From contig MEDY01000093.1 of NCBI GenBank assembly GCA_001724265.1, positions 1-64,000 on the forward strand: a stretch of DNA of 64,000 nucleotides. Reading direction: 5' to 3'. The notes under the pieces were generated by a model. It was not told the origin of the DNA. It saw only the letters and a program-made list of their open reading frames with translations, and did not search any database. The first letter of the stretch is position 1. Every line of letters begins with the position of its first letter. A program made the translations under genes and the position numbers. Of this stretch, positions 21,203-33,771 are shown one piece after another. The DNA comes from Rhizaria sp. SCN 62-66. Taxonomy: Eukaryota > Rhizaria, unplaced.

Positions 21203-21658
21203 GCTTGTGCTGTCCCAATTATCTCACTTGTACTCTTGAGTTAATCTTTTTCTTTTCCTCTTAAAACACTCGCATTGGATGTGAGTTTATTATTATTATC
21301 TTAATACATTGATTTTGTCCATATTATCCTCAACAAACATCATGTATTGCGACAAAAGTGCACGTTTCAAGTCCACATCGTCCGCTTCGGACACTGACCG
21401 TGAGCACACATCCTCCAAGGAGTTGGCATCTAAAACACATGTGCAGTCCACCGGTCGATTTCCGTAAATGGATATTATATTCTTCTAAAACGTAAGCGTT
21501 ATTCACACACCCTCATTTGATTGTTTTTGATTTAACGGTCCTTCTGGCTTAGTAGCCCAACTCTTAGCCAACGGCCTGCCGCGTCGCCGCTCTTGGTGCG
21601 TATTCCGAAAAGCAAGGCGTATAGGAGCAAACAGAGCGCATTGTGTTCGTGACTCGGC
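21203..21658. other. Intergenic region
   Basis: AT-rich spacer between same-strand genes. No additional feature was recognised. Confidence 0.5.
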
Positions 21659-24600
21659 ATGAGTGAAGCACACGGCCAGAGCCGTGTGACATTTGCATCC
21701 GATGCATCACAGCTTTTATCGAGTCGCCAAGAGGGCTTCGGCCCGGCCGCTCCGACTTCGACCGACTTGTCCGTACAGCCGCGCCTCTCTATTTCTAACT
21801 CGGCCTCGAGTACGACTGGCGTCTTGCTACCGCAACACCACACAGTGACGATTAACACCCCCGTTTCTGTCTCCGCCAGCGGCACGGGCGGCAGCGGTCG
21901 CAGCCGGAGCTCGGCGTCGGGCACTCTGCGCCGACGCTCGGGCCGAAGCAAGTCTCGCGTCGCGCCCTTCGGCAGCCCGAAGATCTCGAAGAACCGGTTC
22001 AAGTTCCGCCGCCGTCGAGGCTTTACGTCCTCGACCTCTTCGTCTGGGTTATCCACGTCCACGTCGTCATCGTCCTCCTCCTCTTCATCTTCGTCGTCGT
22101 CTTCGTCCTCATCGTCGTCGTCGTCTGACTTCGACTCGTCTTAGTCCTCGGCCTCAGGCTCAGACGACACATCCTCCTCCTCCGGCTCCGACGCGGAGCC
22201 GGACCTGGCGTACGATGACGTGTCCGCCTTCTGGACGCACGGCAGCTTTGACCCGCGGTACTACTCGCAGCACTACGGCGGCGGCGGCGGCAGCCACTAC
22301 CACGGCCAGGGCGGCGCGCACGCGTGGTACTTTCCCCAGGGCGCCGCGGGCGGCCCGCAGTTCGACTCCACGGCCGGCGGCGAGTGGCAGGGCCTGGCCA
22401 TGGCGCGCACGCAGGCCGCCTACGCGCAGGAGATTGACGACGCGTACCACGGTGTGCGCGGTTTGGTTCGCACAGAGCGTCCGGCACCCGTCGCCTGGCG
22501 TTCCACGTGGGCGCGCGTCAACAAGCCGTACGAGATTGCACGCTTTCTCTGCCAGCTGGGGCTCGTCATCGCGTTCTTTTACGTCATCACAGCCGCCGCG
22601 GGTGGGCACCTCATCTTCGAGCGCACCGCAGCCAAGGGCCTCGCGTCGCGGTTACTGCCGGAATCACTTTCATCGCTGCGGTCCTTCGACGGGTCAGAGC
22701 CCGTGCTGACGCCGACTCAGATGCGCGAGGCTGCGGAGACGATGACAACGGTCTATTACGCGCTAGGCGACGCCGTGGAGCGCTTCGTCTACCACTTGCC
22801 CGCGGACCAGAACGTGGTGTCGTGCGTGGTGGACCACCGCAACGGGTCTTCGGTGACGTACGCGCTCTACGCCGACGACCTGGGCCCCTTCCAGCAAGGC
22901 GGCGGCGACCTCGCGCGCTGGCTGCAGAACTCGGACATCGCGGTCATCACGCTTGCCTTCGAAGTGCAGGCGCATCTCTTCTTCGGGCGCCGCTACTGCA
23001 TCGAGTGGGGCGCGCAATACGTCGTCGCCGTCGCGCCCAAGGCCGCCGAGGCGACGGGCCGCCTCAAAACCTCGGTCACCATGTGCAGCGAGGGTCCGCG
23101 GTCGGCGGGCGTGACCGAGATCGACGTCATCAACGTCGTCGTCACCGCGCTGTCTTTCGCGCTCTTCGCCATCTACATCTCCGTCCTGGGCAAGACGGCC
23201 ACCGCGTTCAAGCGATACGTCTTCGCGCGCATCTGCCCGCGCGCGGCGCGCCGAACGCGTTCCCCGCGCGCGGCGCGCACGACTGCCGCGGCCGCGGCCG
23301 CCGACGCGGCCGCTGAAACCGCCGCCACCGCGGCCGCCAACGCCACCGCCGCTGCGGCCGCGGCCGCCGCAGCTGGGTACGCCGCGCATGACGCCGGCGC
23401 GTACTTCCCGCCCGAGCTCGGCGACGGCACATTCACTTTTGGCCCCGTGAATGCGAATGCGGTCAATCCTGCTGCGCCAGTGGCGCAGGAGCCGGTGCAG
23501 CGGCCGCGCAGCCGGGGCGGGACGTTCCGCTCGGGGCTTTCGGTGCAGCAGACACCGACTGCATCCGCGATGGGCGCCGCGAGTGACGACGACCACGACG
23601 ACTCCGGGTACGACCACGACGACCTAGACGATCTCGACGACGATGACGACGACGGCGCGTCGCTGAATGCGGGCGGCACGGGGTGGACGCGGCACGTGCG
23701 GCTGCGCGACGACGCCGCCAACGCCGCCGCGGCCACGGCCTCGGAGTCGGCGCTCGCCGCCGCTGCGGGCGGCTACGATGACGACGGCAGCACGTTCGGC
23801 TCGATGACAGCGCGTGCAATGGTCGATAGCGACGACAGCGACGACGACCTCGAGGGCTTCGGCGGTGCGCGCGCCCGCCGCGGGCCCGGGCGCGCGTTCG
23901 GCGCGCGGTCTCTCTCCGCGGCGGCGGCGGCTCGGCCCGCGCGGTCGCAGGTGCCGCAGCACATGCGCGCAGAGCTGGAGCGCGAGGCGAGCGAGGCCGA
24001 GGCCCTGGCTGTGGCCGCGGCGTCCTCCGCTCTCGCGGCCGCTGAGCGCGCCGACGAAGAGGCGCGCGCGCCGCGGCGGCCGCCGTGGAGCACCGTGGTC
24101 GCGGCGGCGCGGACCGAGCTGACGGTGGCGCACCTGGTGCAGGCGCTGTCGATCTCGCTCAATCTGGCCTATTCGACGCTGTCGTACCGTGAGCACCACA
24201 CGTTCGACGCTCCTGTGGACTCTGAGTCGATCCGCCTGCTTTTCGCCTTTGCCGCGGCTACAGCGTCGATGATGCTGCTGCCGTCGCTGTCGCTGCTGCC
24301 GTACACGTACACCGTGTTCCAGAACACCATGATCACGGCCACGCCCTCACTGGTGCGCGTCCTTATCGGCGCGCTGCCCTTTTACTTCGGATTCACATTT
24401 TTCGCCTGGGTAGTCTTCGATAAGTACAGCGCGCGCTTCCAGTCTTTCAACTACGCGGCGACGAACCTGTTCGCCGTGATGAAAGGCGACAACATCCTCG
24501 CGCTCTTCAACGAGCTCGCACACGCAGGTATCGTCGGTCGAGTGTTTCTGTACTCGTTCGTCATCTTCTTCACACTGCTGCTGTACCGCCTCATCCTCGC

Positions 24601-27562
24601 GCTCGTCGGCTTCTTTGTGCTGTTACACCAGCCTGAGGTGCACACTGACGGCCACCTCACCGGCGTTGACCGCATTGCCGCTGACATCGCCGCAGACGCC
24701 GCCAAGGAGCGCAAGTTCCGCCGCCGCGAGCGCCGCCGCCGCCAGCGCCGCCGCCGCCAGCGCCGCCGCCGCCACCAGCAGCACGGCTCCAGCTCTTCGT
24801 CGTCATCATCGACTTCATCTAGCTACGACTCTGACGCGGACACGGACTCGGATGACTCCGGCACGCACACGTCTGACTCTGAGCTGTCGAGCATGACCGA
24901 GAGCTTTGGCGACTCCCGCGGTGACCGCGACGGCAACGGTGCGCCGCCCGCGCTGGCCCGCGTGCAATCGAGCTACTTGCCCGCGCCGCCGATGCCGCTG
25001 GCGCTGCCGCAGCCGCAGCCGACGCCGGGGCCCGGGTTGATGCAGCCGACGCCCACATTGCCGCCGACGCCGCGCGGGGGCGGGACCAGACTCTCTCGCG
25101 CGCCCTCAATGTCCGGCTTTGCTCCCGGCGCACTGTCGTACGGACAGATGCCGCCGATGGGTCCGATGGGCTCGCAGATGCCGGCCGGTGCCAAACCGCC
25201 GCTGGGGCAGAACAAGTTCTCGCTCGCGCCGGCCGCGTCTTTCACATCCGCGGGCTTTGGTCCTATGGCCGTCGCCGCCTCGCCGGCCGGCTCGTACTAC
25301 GGGCCCGGCAGCGCGCTTGCGCAGCACCCCGCGGGCTCTTACGCACCGGACACAGGCGCGCTCGCGGGCTCCGTGAGCTACGGGCTCGGCGGCGCGTTCC
25401 AGCCTGTGAGCTCGTTTGCCTCCTCAGCGGGCTCGTTCATCCCTTCTGGTTCCTTCGCCCCGTCGGGCTCGTTCGCGCCTCTGGGCTCGTTTGCACCGCC
25501 GATGTCGTTCGGACCCGCGGGCTCGTTTGCCGCGCCGCCACCGCCGTCTCCGCTCGCACAGTCCCAGTTCCAACAACAACAACATCAGCAGCAGCAGCAG
25601 TTCCCACAGCAGCTCCCATTTCCGCAGCAGTTTATGCACGGTACCGCGCTGGTGCCCATAGGCCAGCCGCAGCCGCAGCCGCAGCCGGGTTTGCCGCCGC
25701 TCGCGCCTGCGATCCAGGGCGGCCGCGTGCACCCACTAGCGCAGCAGTATCAACAGCTGCACGCGTCAACGTCGGTGTCGCCGCCCACGCTGCCGTCGGT
25801 CTCCCCGTCCGGCACGCATGGCGGCGACGGCGAGCCCACTGCCGCAGTGACCGGAGCCGCGGACGCGTGGGACGAGGACGATGAGCTGGACGCGCTGGCG
25901 GCGTTTGCGGACGACGCGGACGACGACGACGACGGCGGCGACGACGCCGACATCGCTGGCGTGCCCGTCGGCGCATTCGCCCCCGCCTTGGGCCCCGGCC
26001 GCTCGCGCTCGCGCGCGCTGGGCCTTATTGGCAGCGGTGGTGAGACGCCGAAACGCGGCGTGACCCCGCGTCGGCGCCCGCCCGCGGGCCGCGACTCGAC
26101 CCCACAGCCCGGAGGCGACCGTGGCGGCGACCGGTCGGGGTTGGGCGCAATCCCGCCTCCGCTAGGCCCTCAGGCGTCGCAGTCGCAGTCTGCCGCTCAA
26201 CCAGGGCAACCAGCACTGATGTCGCCACAAGGCCCGATGTTGTCGCGCAGAGCGTCGATCGCGTCCCCCGCGGACCCTGGCGAGTGGACACCAATGCACC
26301 CGCAGCAGCACTTTCTCCACATGCAGCAGCAGCAACAGCAGCAGATGCAGGCGCAGCAGCAAATGATGGGGATGCCGCCCGACATGCCGCCGATGCTGGG
26401 CCGCTCAATGACGCTTCCACTTGGCCCGCCGGGGCTGGGTCAGGGCGTGTTCTTCGTGCCGCCCGCGCTGGCGTCGCCACAGGGCACGGTGCGCGGTGAC
26501 GGGCGCACACACCGCAAGCAGTTGCGTGGCCGCACTGTGCGCAAGCTGTGGACGTGGCCCAAACTCACGGCCGATGAATGTGTGCGCTACTTCGCCACTG
26601 CCGCCGAGGACAACGCCGCCGCTGCAGCCGCGCGCGCCGCCGCAGGTTTGAGCGCGCTGGTGGAGGCTGTGCCGGCGGAGCGCGCGACGTCGCTGTCGCG
26701 GCTGTGCGGACTGGGCGCTCTCGACGGCCCTGTGGCGCCGCTGCTGACGCTGCTCGACCGCACGGGCTCGGAGTCGCTGCACCGCCTTGCGGGCGGCCAC
26801 GCCGAGCCCTTCAACCTCACGGAGCTCTGGGCCGCGCTGCGCGAGCGCCGTACGAACGACAAGCGCAAGCGCGTGCAGACGGCTGCGGCGACGACGGCGG
26901 CGGCGGCGGAGGCTGCGGTGGGCACTCCGAACGAGGAGTCCACCGCGGCCGCGGCTGCGACTGCCGCGGCCGCGCTGGCGGCGTGGAGGGAGCGTAAGCC
27001 GCGCAAGCAGCGGCGTCCGCGTCCGCTGGCACTGTCGCTGGCGCCGATGATGGTGCAGCTCAACTGTCTTCACGTGGCGCTGTGCCTCTACTTCTTGACG
27101 TTCGACTTTACGCGGCGCCTCGCGCTCGTGATGCACCGGCTGCGGCGCCAGCAGAGCACCGACGGCGGCGCGCCCAGCGTTGCGGCCGAGCTGCTCGCGC
27201 AGTACAAGACCAAGGGCTGGACGCGCGAGCACACGGTGCCGTGCGCGCAGTCGCACCGCTGTCTGCTCTGTGTCGTATCGGGCGTGTACCAGGACCTGGT
27301 GGCGACTTTCTGGGGCCGTCTCGAGCGCAAGCTTGTCCGCTACCTGCTGCAGCCGATCGAGTTGCAGCAAGACGAGGACTTGCCCGCGCTCACCACAGTC
27401 ACCACTTACCGCGTCGGCCGCGCCATTGACCAATACATCGACGAGCGCGTTGATACCGGCGGTCCGCCTGTAGTTGCGACAACGACAACGACGACGCCCG
27501 CTATCGCTTTGATCGAGGAGGCACCACAGAGTAGTGCGTCACCAAAGCTAACTCTGGCTTAA
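21659..27562 (+). CDS. TRPML/polycystin-like cation channel with one in-frame TAG
   Basis: One frame from ATG 21659 to TAA 27560-27562 gives 1967 residues if TAG at codon 162 (22142-22144) is sense; it lies inside a Ser/Asp-rich run. The channel core is: S1 about 295-318, a luminal domain of about 165 residues, S2 about 488-512, S3 near 821, S4/S5 about 857-925, a pore segment FAVMKGDNILALF at 938-950 resembling the mucolipin NGDD filter region, and S6 about 959-990. Mucolipins are endolysosomal Ca2+/cation channels; polycystin-2 is the alternative. The S2-S3 loop carries about 310 extra low-complexity, acidic residues. The C-terminal tail of nearly 1,000 residues has an RRRRQRRRR-type basic run, a degenerate GSFAP repeat (about 1255-1290), Gln tracts, and a more ordered terminal part with VRKLWTWPKL and TKGWTREHTVP. 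Confidence 0.82.
22061..22140 (+). repeat. Serine-codon tract (TCN repeats)
   Basis: An imperfect TCG/TCC/TCT run encodes an almost pure serine tract just before the in-frame TAG of the channel gene. It is probably slippage-prone. Confidence 0.6.
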
Positions 27563-28093
27563 GTTGTCAATTTATGTCATCCAGCAAGTGACATCATAAC
27601 CAACCTATGTTACTGTAGTGTTATGTTCTAAAAAGATTATTTGTGTATGGAGTCACGTTGCGTGTTACGAACGCACAATGTGTGGACTGTTACTTTACCG
27701 AGTTTCTTTTGTTGTTTAATTGTTTTCGTTTTGATTGCACGTCTAGCGAGACTGCGTTGAATGCTGTGAATAAAGCACATATCTTTTAGAGTGGAATCAA
27801 CGGTTTGTTTGGAACAATGTTTGGAAATGAGCAATGAGAAAATAAAAATCAGAGTTCGCGGTTCCACCTGGGAAAAGTGCGGTGGCTGTTTTTAACTGAG
27901 TTGGCGCATGTCTCGGCGAATCTACCGAGAATTTCACGCCTGGGCTGTACAAGGGGGGAGAAACAAAGAAGGCCATCGATTGTGACCTAGGTCAGTGTGT
28001 GCGGCTACCACTGTTCATTCGCTTGCGCTAAGGGTGCGCGTGCATCGTGGTGCCCACAATCTCCGAGCGGAATACATGTTGCACGTTGCATAC
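27563..28093. other. Convergent intergenic region
   Basis: Downstream of the channel stop, ATGTCA (27574-27579) pairs with TGACAT (27589-27594) as a short hairpin. The rest is AT-rich with no supported gene. Confidence 0.5.
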
Positions 28094-28517
28094 TTACATG
28101 CCACCAACAATCGAGTTGCGAGTGCCAGTCTTGTCGTTGCGCATCGTGATCGCTGAACAAGACACAAGTACAAACAAAGAAGAAAGATCATACGTGAGGG
28201 AACAGAGCGAAAGCAAACCAGAACATGGTGACAAGTGTGAAACAAGAGCAAAACGAAGGCGGAGTATTGAACGTACACGCGAGCACTTCGCGGCGGTGCG
28301 TGCGGAGATTGTTGGGGCGCTCGCCCTCGAGGCGACCAATGAGCTGGTCCGCGAGGTACCGCTTGGTGAGCTCGTTCTCAATCCAGTTGTGGAAGCGGTG
28401 GAACGGGATGCTTTCGTCGATGGCCTTGAGCCACAGCTCCTCCGTCGGGACGGAGAGCGTGTCCTCGCCCAGTGCGTGCGTCATCTTGACGGCCAGTGCA
28501 GTCAGGTAAAAAAACTC
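28094..28517 (-). CDS. Unidentified spliced gene, 3' exons only
   Basis: Two exons on the minus strand, 28517-28277 and 28152-28094, join in frame across a 124-nt GTACGT...CAG intron to give the last 99 residues of a protein ending in TAA. The first begins after a pyrimidine-rich acceptor TTTGCAG. The peptide is well formed (EEFFYL-like helix, WLKAIDESIPFHRFHNW, then RNDKTGTRNSIVGGM at the end), but I do not recognise the family. The 5' part is not resolved. A GC-rich open stretch at about 28570-28830 is in the same frame and contains a TAG at 28658-28656; it may be an upstream exon. ATGTAAGTATG overlaps the stop, so an alternative donor there is possible. Confidence 0.5.
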
Positions 28518-29061
28518 CTGCAAACGCGAGCGCAGCGAAAAAAGGCAAGAGACAAAGTCATGGTGTGAGATGATGTTAATGGAGGATCTGAATGAGAAGG
28601 ATTCCAACTGTATTACAGCAGAAGCTAAACGAGGGGCGGCATGGCCGTATGCGGGCTAGAGACCATGCGAAGAGAAGAACCGCGGGCCAAAGTAGTCCGC
28701 ACTCGTAATCGAGTGCAACACTGTGACCGCATCCTCCTTCCTCCGGTCCCTGGCCCGCGCCGGCGGCGCCGCCCCCCGTCCGCCACGCGGCAACAGTGGT
28801 CCAGTGGTGCACCTGCGGCCATGCCGCAGGAGGAATAGGAGGTCGAGACAGTGACAATATAATATCAAGAACAAAGACAGTAGTAGAGGAATAAAAAGGA
28901 TGGTAACGGCGAGCCATAGCGGCTTCTAACCAGAACAAACAGAATAAACTTTTAATCAAGATTAGGTGTGGAGTATCGGACTACCACAAATCGCAGCGGG
29001 CGACAATAACAACAACAGTAGTAGTAGTAGTAGTGGGGTGATGTGGAAGCGGGAGCGCGCT
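28518..29061. other. 5' region of the small gene, with trinucleotide repeat
   Basis: Contains the GC-rich candidate upstream exon (about 28570-28830, minus strand) and the 3' flank of the CH-GAS2 gene. An (AGT)6 microsatellite lies at 29017-29034. Confidence 0.4.
29017..29034. repeat. (AGT)6 microsatellite
   Basis: Six uninterrupted AGT units just downstream of the CH-GAS2 stop codon. Confidence 0.9.
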
Positions 29062-32000
29062 TCAGCAGATGACGCAGCAGCAGTCGTCCTCGCGAGCAGT
29101 GGTGTCGTGTGTGGGCTGCTCGGGTTCATCTTCCCAGTCGGAGGACGTCACCGTCGTCACCGTAGTCGTGGTCGTCGTCGTGGTCGCCTTGCGAGAGCCC
29201 TTGCCAGCGCCGTCTGCGCCATCCGCATCGTCTGCGCTGTCAGCGCCCTCAACGACATTGTCGTCGGCGGATGTTGCAGTGGCTGCAACGGTATCGCTGA
29301 CGGCGTCGTTGGCGCTCGCGGTCGGAGCGTCAGTCGAGGAGGCCTCGGCGAAGCTGACGACGGCAACATCATCAGCGACAGCGGCAGCGGCGCGCTCAGG
29401 AGCTGGCTCGGCAGAGGCGGCAACAGCGACAGCGTCTTCAGCGGCGGGCTCGGGCACAGGCTCAGAGGGAGCTTGCTCAACAATGGGCTCCGCGGGCTCC
29501 ACAGCGGCTGAAGAAACCTCAGCGGAGCTTTCGGTGGCCGCCATCGCGGTCACCTCAGGCTCCGCCTCAATCACAACAGCCACAGTGGCGTCGGCATGCG
29601 CGGGAGCTGCAGCGACGGACTCAGCCTCAGTCACCACGATTGCCTTGGAAGACTCCTGTGGTGCCGCCTCAGCGGCGGCAACTGCAACAGACTCGGACGC
29701 GACGGCGGCATCCTCGGACTCGGAAATAGCCGCCTCGGGCTCGGAGATAGCAGCCTCCGGCTCAGCGGACGTAGATGACGAAGACTCAGTTGTAACAGCT
29801 GCAAAATATGCGACAGCTGCATCCTCCGACTCGACAACAACTGCATCGGACCCATCAGAGGACGATGACGAAGACTCGGCAGCGGCAGTAGACTCCGTCG
29901 CGACCGCAGCCTCTTCCGACTGGACAATGGTGGCGTTAGACTCAACAGCAACCGCGGGCTCAGCAGACTCAGCAGCAGCAGACTCAGCAGCAGCAGACGA
30001 AGCGGACTTAGCAGACTCAGTACCAGTGGCAGACTCACCGTCAGCGTCCGCAGCAGACTCAGCGTCCGCAGCAGACTCAGCGACAGCGGCAGACTCGGAC
30101 TCGGCGACTGCAGCTTCAGAGTGGGAGCCGACTGTTGCGGACTCGACATCGACTGTGTCGTCAGCAGGAGCAGCAGCGGCAGACTCAGACTCGACGTGAG
30201 CAGAGGACTCGGCCACAGCCACAGCCTCAACTGCAGCCACAGCAGCCTCGGCCTCGGCCTCGATCACAGTCTCAGGCACTGCCACAGGCGTCGACTCGGC
30301 CTCGATCTCGAAGTCCATAAGAGGTGGCGCGGGCGCCAGCGGCTCAAAGTCGTCCAGGTCGCTAGCAGGAGCAGCCGCGGCAGTGTCGGCGGCATCCACA
30401 GTCGTTGATGAGGCCGCAATCGTGCTGAGCCCAGCGGCAGCGCGCGGGTGGCGGTTGCGCGCGTCCGCGTTGGCGTCATCGTCGTCGCTGCCGGCGTCGC
30501 TGTGGCGGCCGAACTCGTCCCCGTCGTCCTCATCCAGATGGCTCGTGCTGGCCGCGGCCACAGCGGCGGCCATCAACGCAGCCTGACTGGCAGAACCAGT
30601 GCCAGCGCCGGCGCCAGAGGCAGAGAGCGAGGGCCGCATCGTCTCGATCACAGAACGGCGGAACTCGGCTGCATCAGCGCCAGCGATGGACTCACCGCGC
30701 GTGCGCGCACCGGCCCACTCACCATCGCCGTCACCATCAGCGTCGGCATTGGCGTTGGAGGACGCGGTGACCGTGTGCAGCGGCTGCGAAAATGTGTACT
30801 GAGCAGATACGACGTCAGAGGTGGTCGTCACCTCGTCAGCGTCGAGCACAGCAACCTCAGAGAAACCGTACTTGTGTTGCGCGCTTGAAGTCGAGACCGG
30901 CACGGTCTCAGCCTCGGTCGTAACGCCAGTGCTCGAACCAGCCTCACTGAAGCCGTACTTGTGGCTGACACTCGATGCCGTCGCGGCGCCGCCAGCCGTG
31001 AAGGCGTAGCGGCCGCCGCCGTCAGCAGCACTGCGGGCAGCGTACGCGTAGCGGCCGCCGCTGGCGATGGCAGCAACGTTCGCGTAGTAGTCGGCGTCGC
31101 CTTCTTCGTGGTCATCCTCCTCGTTCTCGCCCTCGTCGCCGTCGCCGTCACCGTCGGCCTTGTCTTCGGCGATGACGTCTGTCATGAGTCCGGCGCCGAC
31201 GCCCGTGGCGAGACGCTCCTGGCGCGCGCGGCGGCGGGCGTCAGCGGCCGAGGCGGAGACTGCGAGCTGCGCGGCGTCGCGCGCTTCCTTGTCCTCGAAG
31301 CGGCGCACAGAGCGCACGTGGTCCAGCACACCTGCGCCCGTGCCCAGGCCGGCGGGGAGCCGCGCCAGGCGCTGCAGAGTCAGCATACGCGCGCGGCGCA
31401 CGCGGCGGCCGGACGCGTCGTCGGCCAGCGCGGCCTCGTACGCTGCCACGCGGTCCGCAAGCGACAGCGAGACGTCACGCTGCTGGACGTCATCAGCGGC
31501 CGCGTCGGCGTTGGGGTTGGCGTTGCCGTAGTCGTCGTCGTAGAGCACGCGACGGCGCGGCGGGGGCACGGGGGTCGAGCCAACCTCCGCGGCGGCAGTG
31601 GCAAGCGAGCGTAGCACGACGCCGAAGCGCGGCATGGCGACCGTGGTGGCGTGGTCGACCGCGTAATACGTATCGTCGTCAGCATCGTGTTCGGCATCGT
31701 GCTCAGCGTCGGCTGCGGCGGCGCGGGCGAGGCGGGCGGCGTGTTGGAAGAAGACGGACTGCGGCAGCGTCGAGACAAAGCCCTCGAACGAAGGCTCGGA
31801 AGGTAGCACCTCGTGTGCGGTGTGGCTGGCGAAGAACCATTCGCACGCCTGCATGATCGCCCACGCCGATGAGCCGGACTTGGTGTTATCATCACTGGAA
31901 TTATTGTTGTTGTTATTGTCACTGCTGCTAGAAGAAGAACTGGGTGAAACATTAAAAGAGGATGGAACAAAAGTTGAAAGAAAACCTACCTGTTTAGCGG

Positions 32001-33771
32001 AGTACTCGAAGAAGCGCTTGCGCTCGTCGTCAGTCATGGCCTCGACGTCAACGCCCAGCGACGCTGCCATCGCGAGCCCAGCGCCGGCGCCTGCGCCGTA
32101 CTTCTTCTGCTGCTCTTCAAGCAGCTGACGCGCGGCCTCAGCGGCGGCCTCGGCGGCGGCGGCGCGCGCGGCCTCATCGGCCTCGCTGTCACCGGTTCTA
32201 GACTGGCCCGCGCCCGCGTCGCCGAGCGTCGTGTCGCAAGGCGTGTCGGCCGAGTCGTTGCTCGTCGACCGCGCGAGTACAGTCGAACCGTCCGCAGCCA
32301 CCGAGGCGGCGGAGCCGGAGCCCGAGCCCGCGGCGGCGTCGGCGTCGCCGCGGGAACCTGACGACATGACTGCGCAGCGGCGGCCGGAGCCGCCTGTGGA
32401 CGGGCGCGGGGGACGCGCGGGGGCGCCGGCGGCACCGAGCTTCTTGCCGGTGCCGTGCGTCGCGATGCCGCCCTTGGGGGAGACCTGGTGCTGCGCGCAA
32501 AAGGCGCCGATGTCCTCCCATTTGTTGTCGTAGCGGACAAAAAGCGAGGCTGACGTGCGCACGCCCCCAGTCTCGCCCTCACGGCCCTCGGCGGCGGCAG
32601 TCGCGGCCGCTGCGGCGGCGGCGTCGGGCCCCGTGAGCGTCTCGGTAAACTGGAAGAGACGCAGGTGCGCGGCGGCGCCGCTGCGGAAGCGGTACTCGCC
32701 GCGGAGCCTGTTGGTCGCAGCGGGCTCGTCGAAGCCGTGCGTGGAGCAAAAGGCAGTCAGCGCGGCCGCGATCTCGTGCGACGCCTGCAAAGTCAGTCCG
32801 GACGCGTCAGGGCCCTCGTTCGCGGCAGCGGCGGCGGCCTTGGCGGCAGCGTCGTTGCTGTCGGCGCCCTCACCGGCGGCCGTGCCGGCCTCGGGTCCAC
32901 CTGCGGCGGCGCCGTCGGCTCCGTCCGCGTCGACCGAGTCGGCGTCCTTGAGGGCGTCGATCTGGAGCTCGATGAGCACCATCTGGGGCGGGACAACGCC
33001 GAAGGTCTTATAGGCGGAGCGCGTGAGCTCCATGATACCCAACACGACGAGGCGTTCGTCAACGAGGCCCGCAGTGGTCGAGAGCAGCTTCTCAGGCTCG
33101 AACATGTTACGGCGCTTGACGCCGAAGCTCTCGGCGGCGTTGATGAACGCCGAGACGTTCTCGTACGCCCAGGGCGAGCAGGGACCGGCCTTCTGGTGAA
33201 CGCGGCCCAGCACGGACTTTGCGTCGGGCGAGATGGCGAGCGCGAGGTCGCACAGCATCAGGCCTGTCTGCAGGCGCGGGATGAGATTGTCCATCGTCAG
33301 CACGTCGTCGCCCTCCAGCTTCAGGATGCCGTTCATCCACTCGACAACCTGCGTCTTGACGGCGAGCATTTGATCGCGACGAAGCGCGCGAATGCGGGCT
33401 GTGAGCTGGCCGAAGCGGCGCTCGCCGGCCTTGGCGTTGGCAGGGCGCAAGCCAGACACAGCGCCATCCTTGCCTTGGAGAGCTGCAACTGTGCTCTTCG
33501 TGGTTGAAAACAGCATGGAATCACGCTTGCTAAGCTCCTGCTTAAGATTGACAGCCTCGGCCTCAAGCTGGCGAACGCGCTCACGGAGAGCCTCCTCTGC
33601 AGAAACTGAAAAATAGCAAAGTGCGAGCAAAGTCAAGACAAGATAAGAAGGGGAGTGATGAGGAGAATGCTAATTTTAGCAATAAACCTCGGGTGCAAGT
33701 TCGTGTTTCGCCTTGAGCAAGAAAGAATAGGCGTGTGGCAGTGAGATCATACACGTACGCGACTCACTCAT
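29062..33771 (-). CDS. CH-GAS2 domain cytoskeletal linker with CaaX-like C-terminus
   Basis: Exon 1 is 33771-33759 (ATG plus four codons and one base) and exon 2 is 33596-29062; the intron begins GTACGT and ends TGCAG. The product is 1515 residues, TGA stop. A short coiled coil (about 6-40) precedes a calponin-homology domain (about 75-200, with VVEWMNGIL, LCDLALAIS and NVSAFINAAESFG) and a GAS2-type microtubule-binding domain (about 275-385, with GEYRFRSG and LFVRYDNKWEDIGAFC). GAS2 proteins crosslink actin and microtubules. Three YxFS(E/Q) motifs lie at about 878-940. The last 450 residues are a degenerate Glu-Ser-Ala repeat, ending DDCCCVIC, a CaaX-like prenylation motif. An AT-rich in-frame stretch at 31879-31989 begins GTAGGT and might be a 111-nt intron, but lacks the local donor consensus. 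Confidence 0.85.

Noticed and set aside
26405-27433. 342-codon open frame on the minus strand
   Set aside because: His/Arg/Gln-rich shadow of the channel's C-terminal tail.
31879-31989. In-frame 111-nt intron in the CH-GAS2 gene
   Set aside because: AT-rich and starting GTAGGT, but it lacks the GTACGT donor and a pyrimidine-rich acceptor at the in-frame AG. The pyrimidine-rich AGs inside it would break the frame. Left as coding, with doubt.
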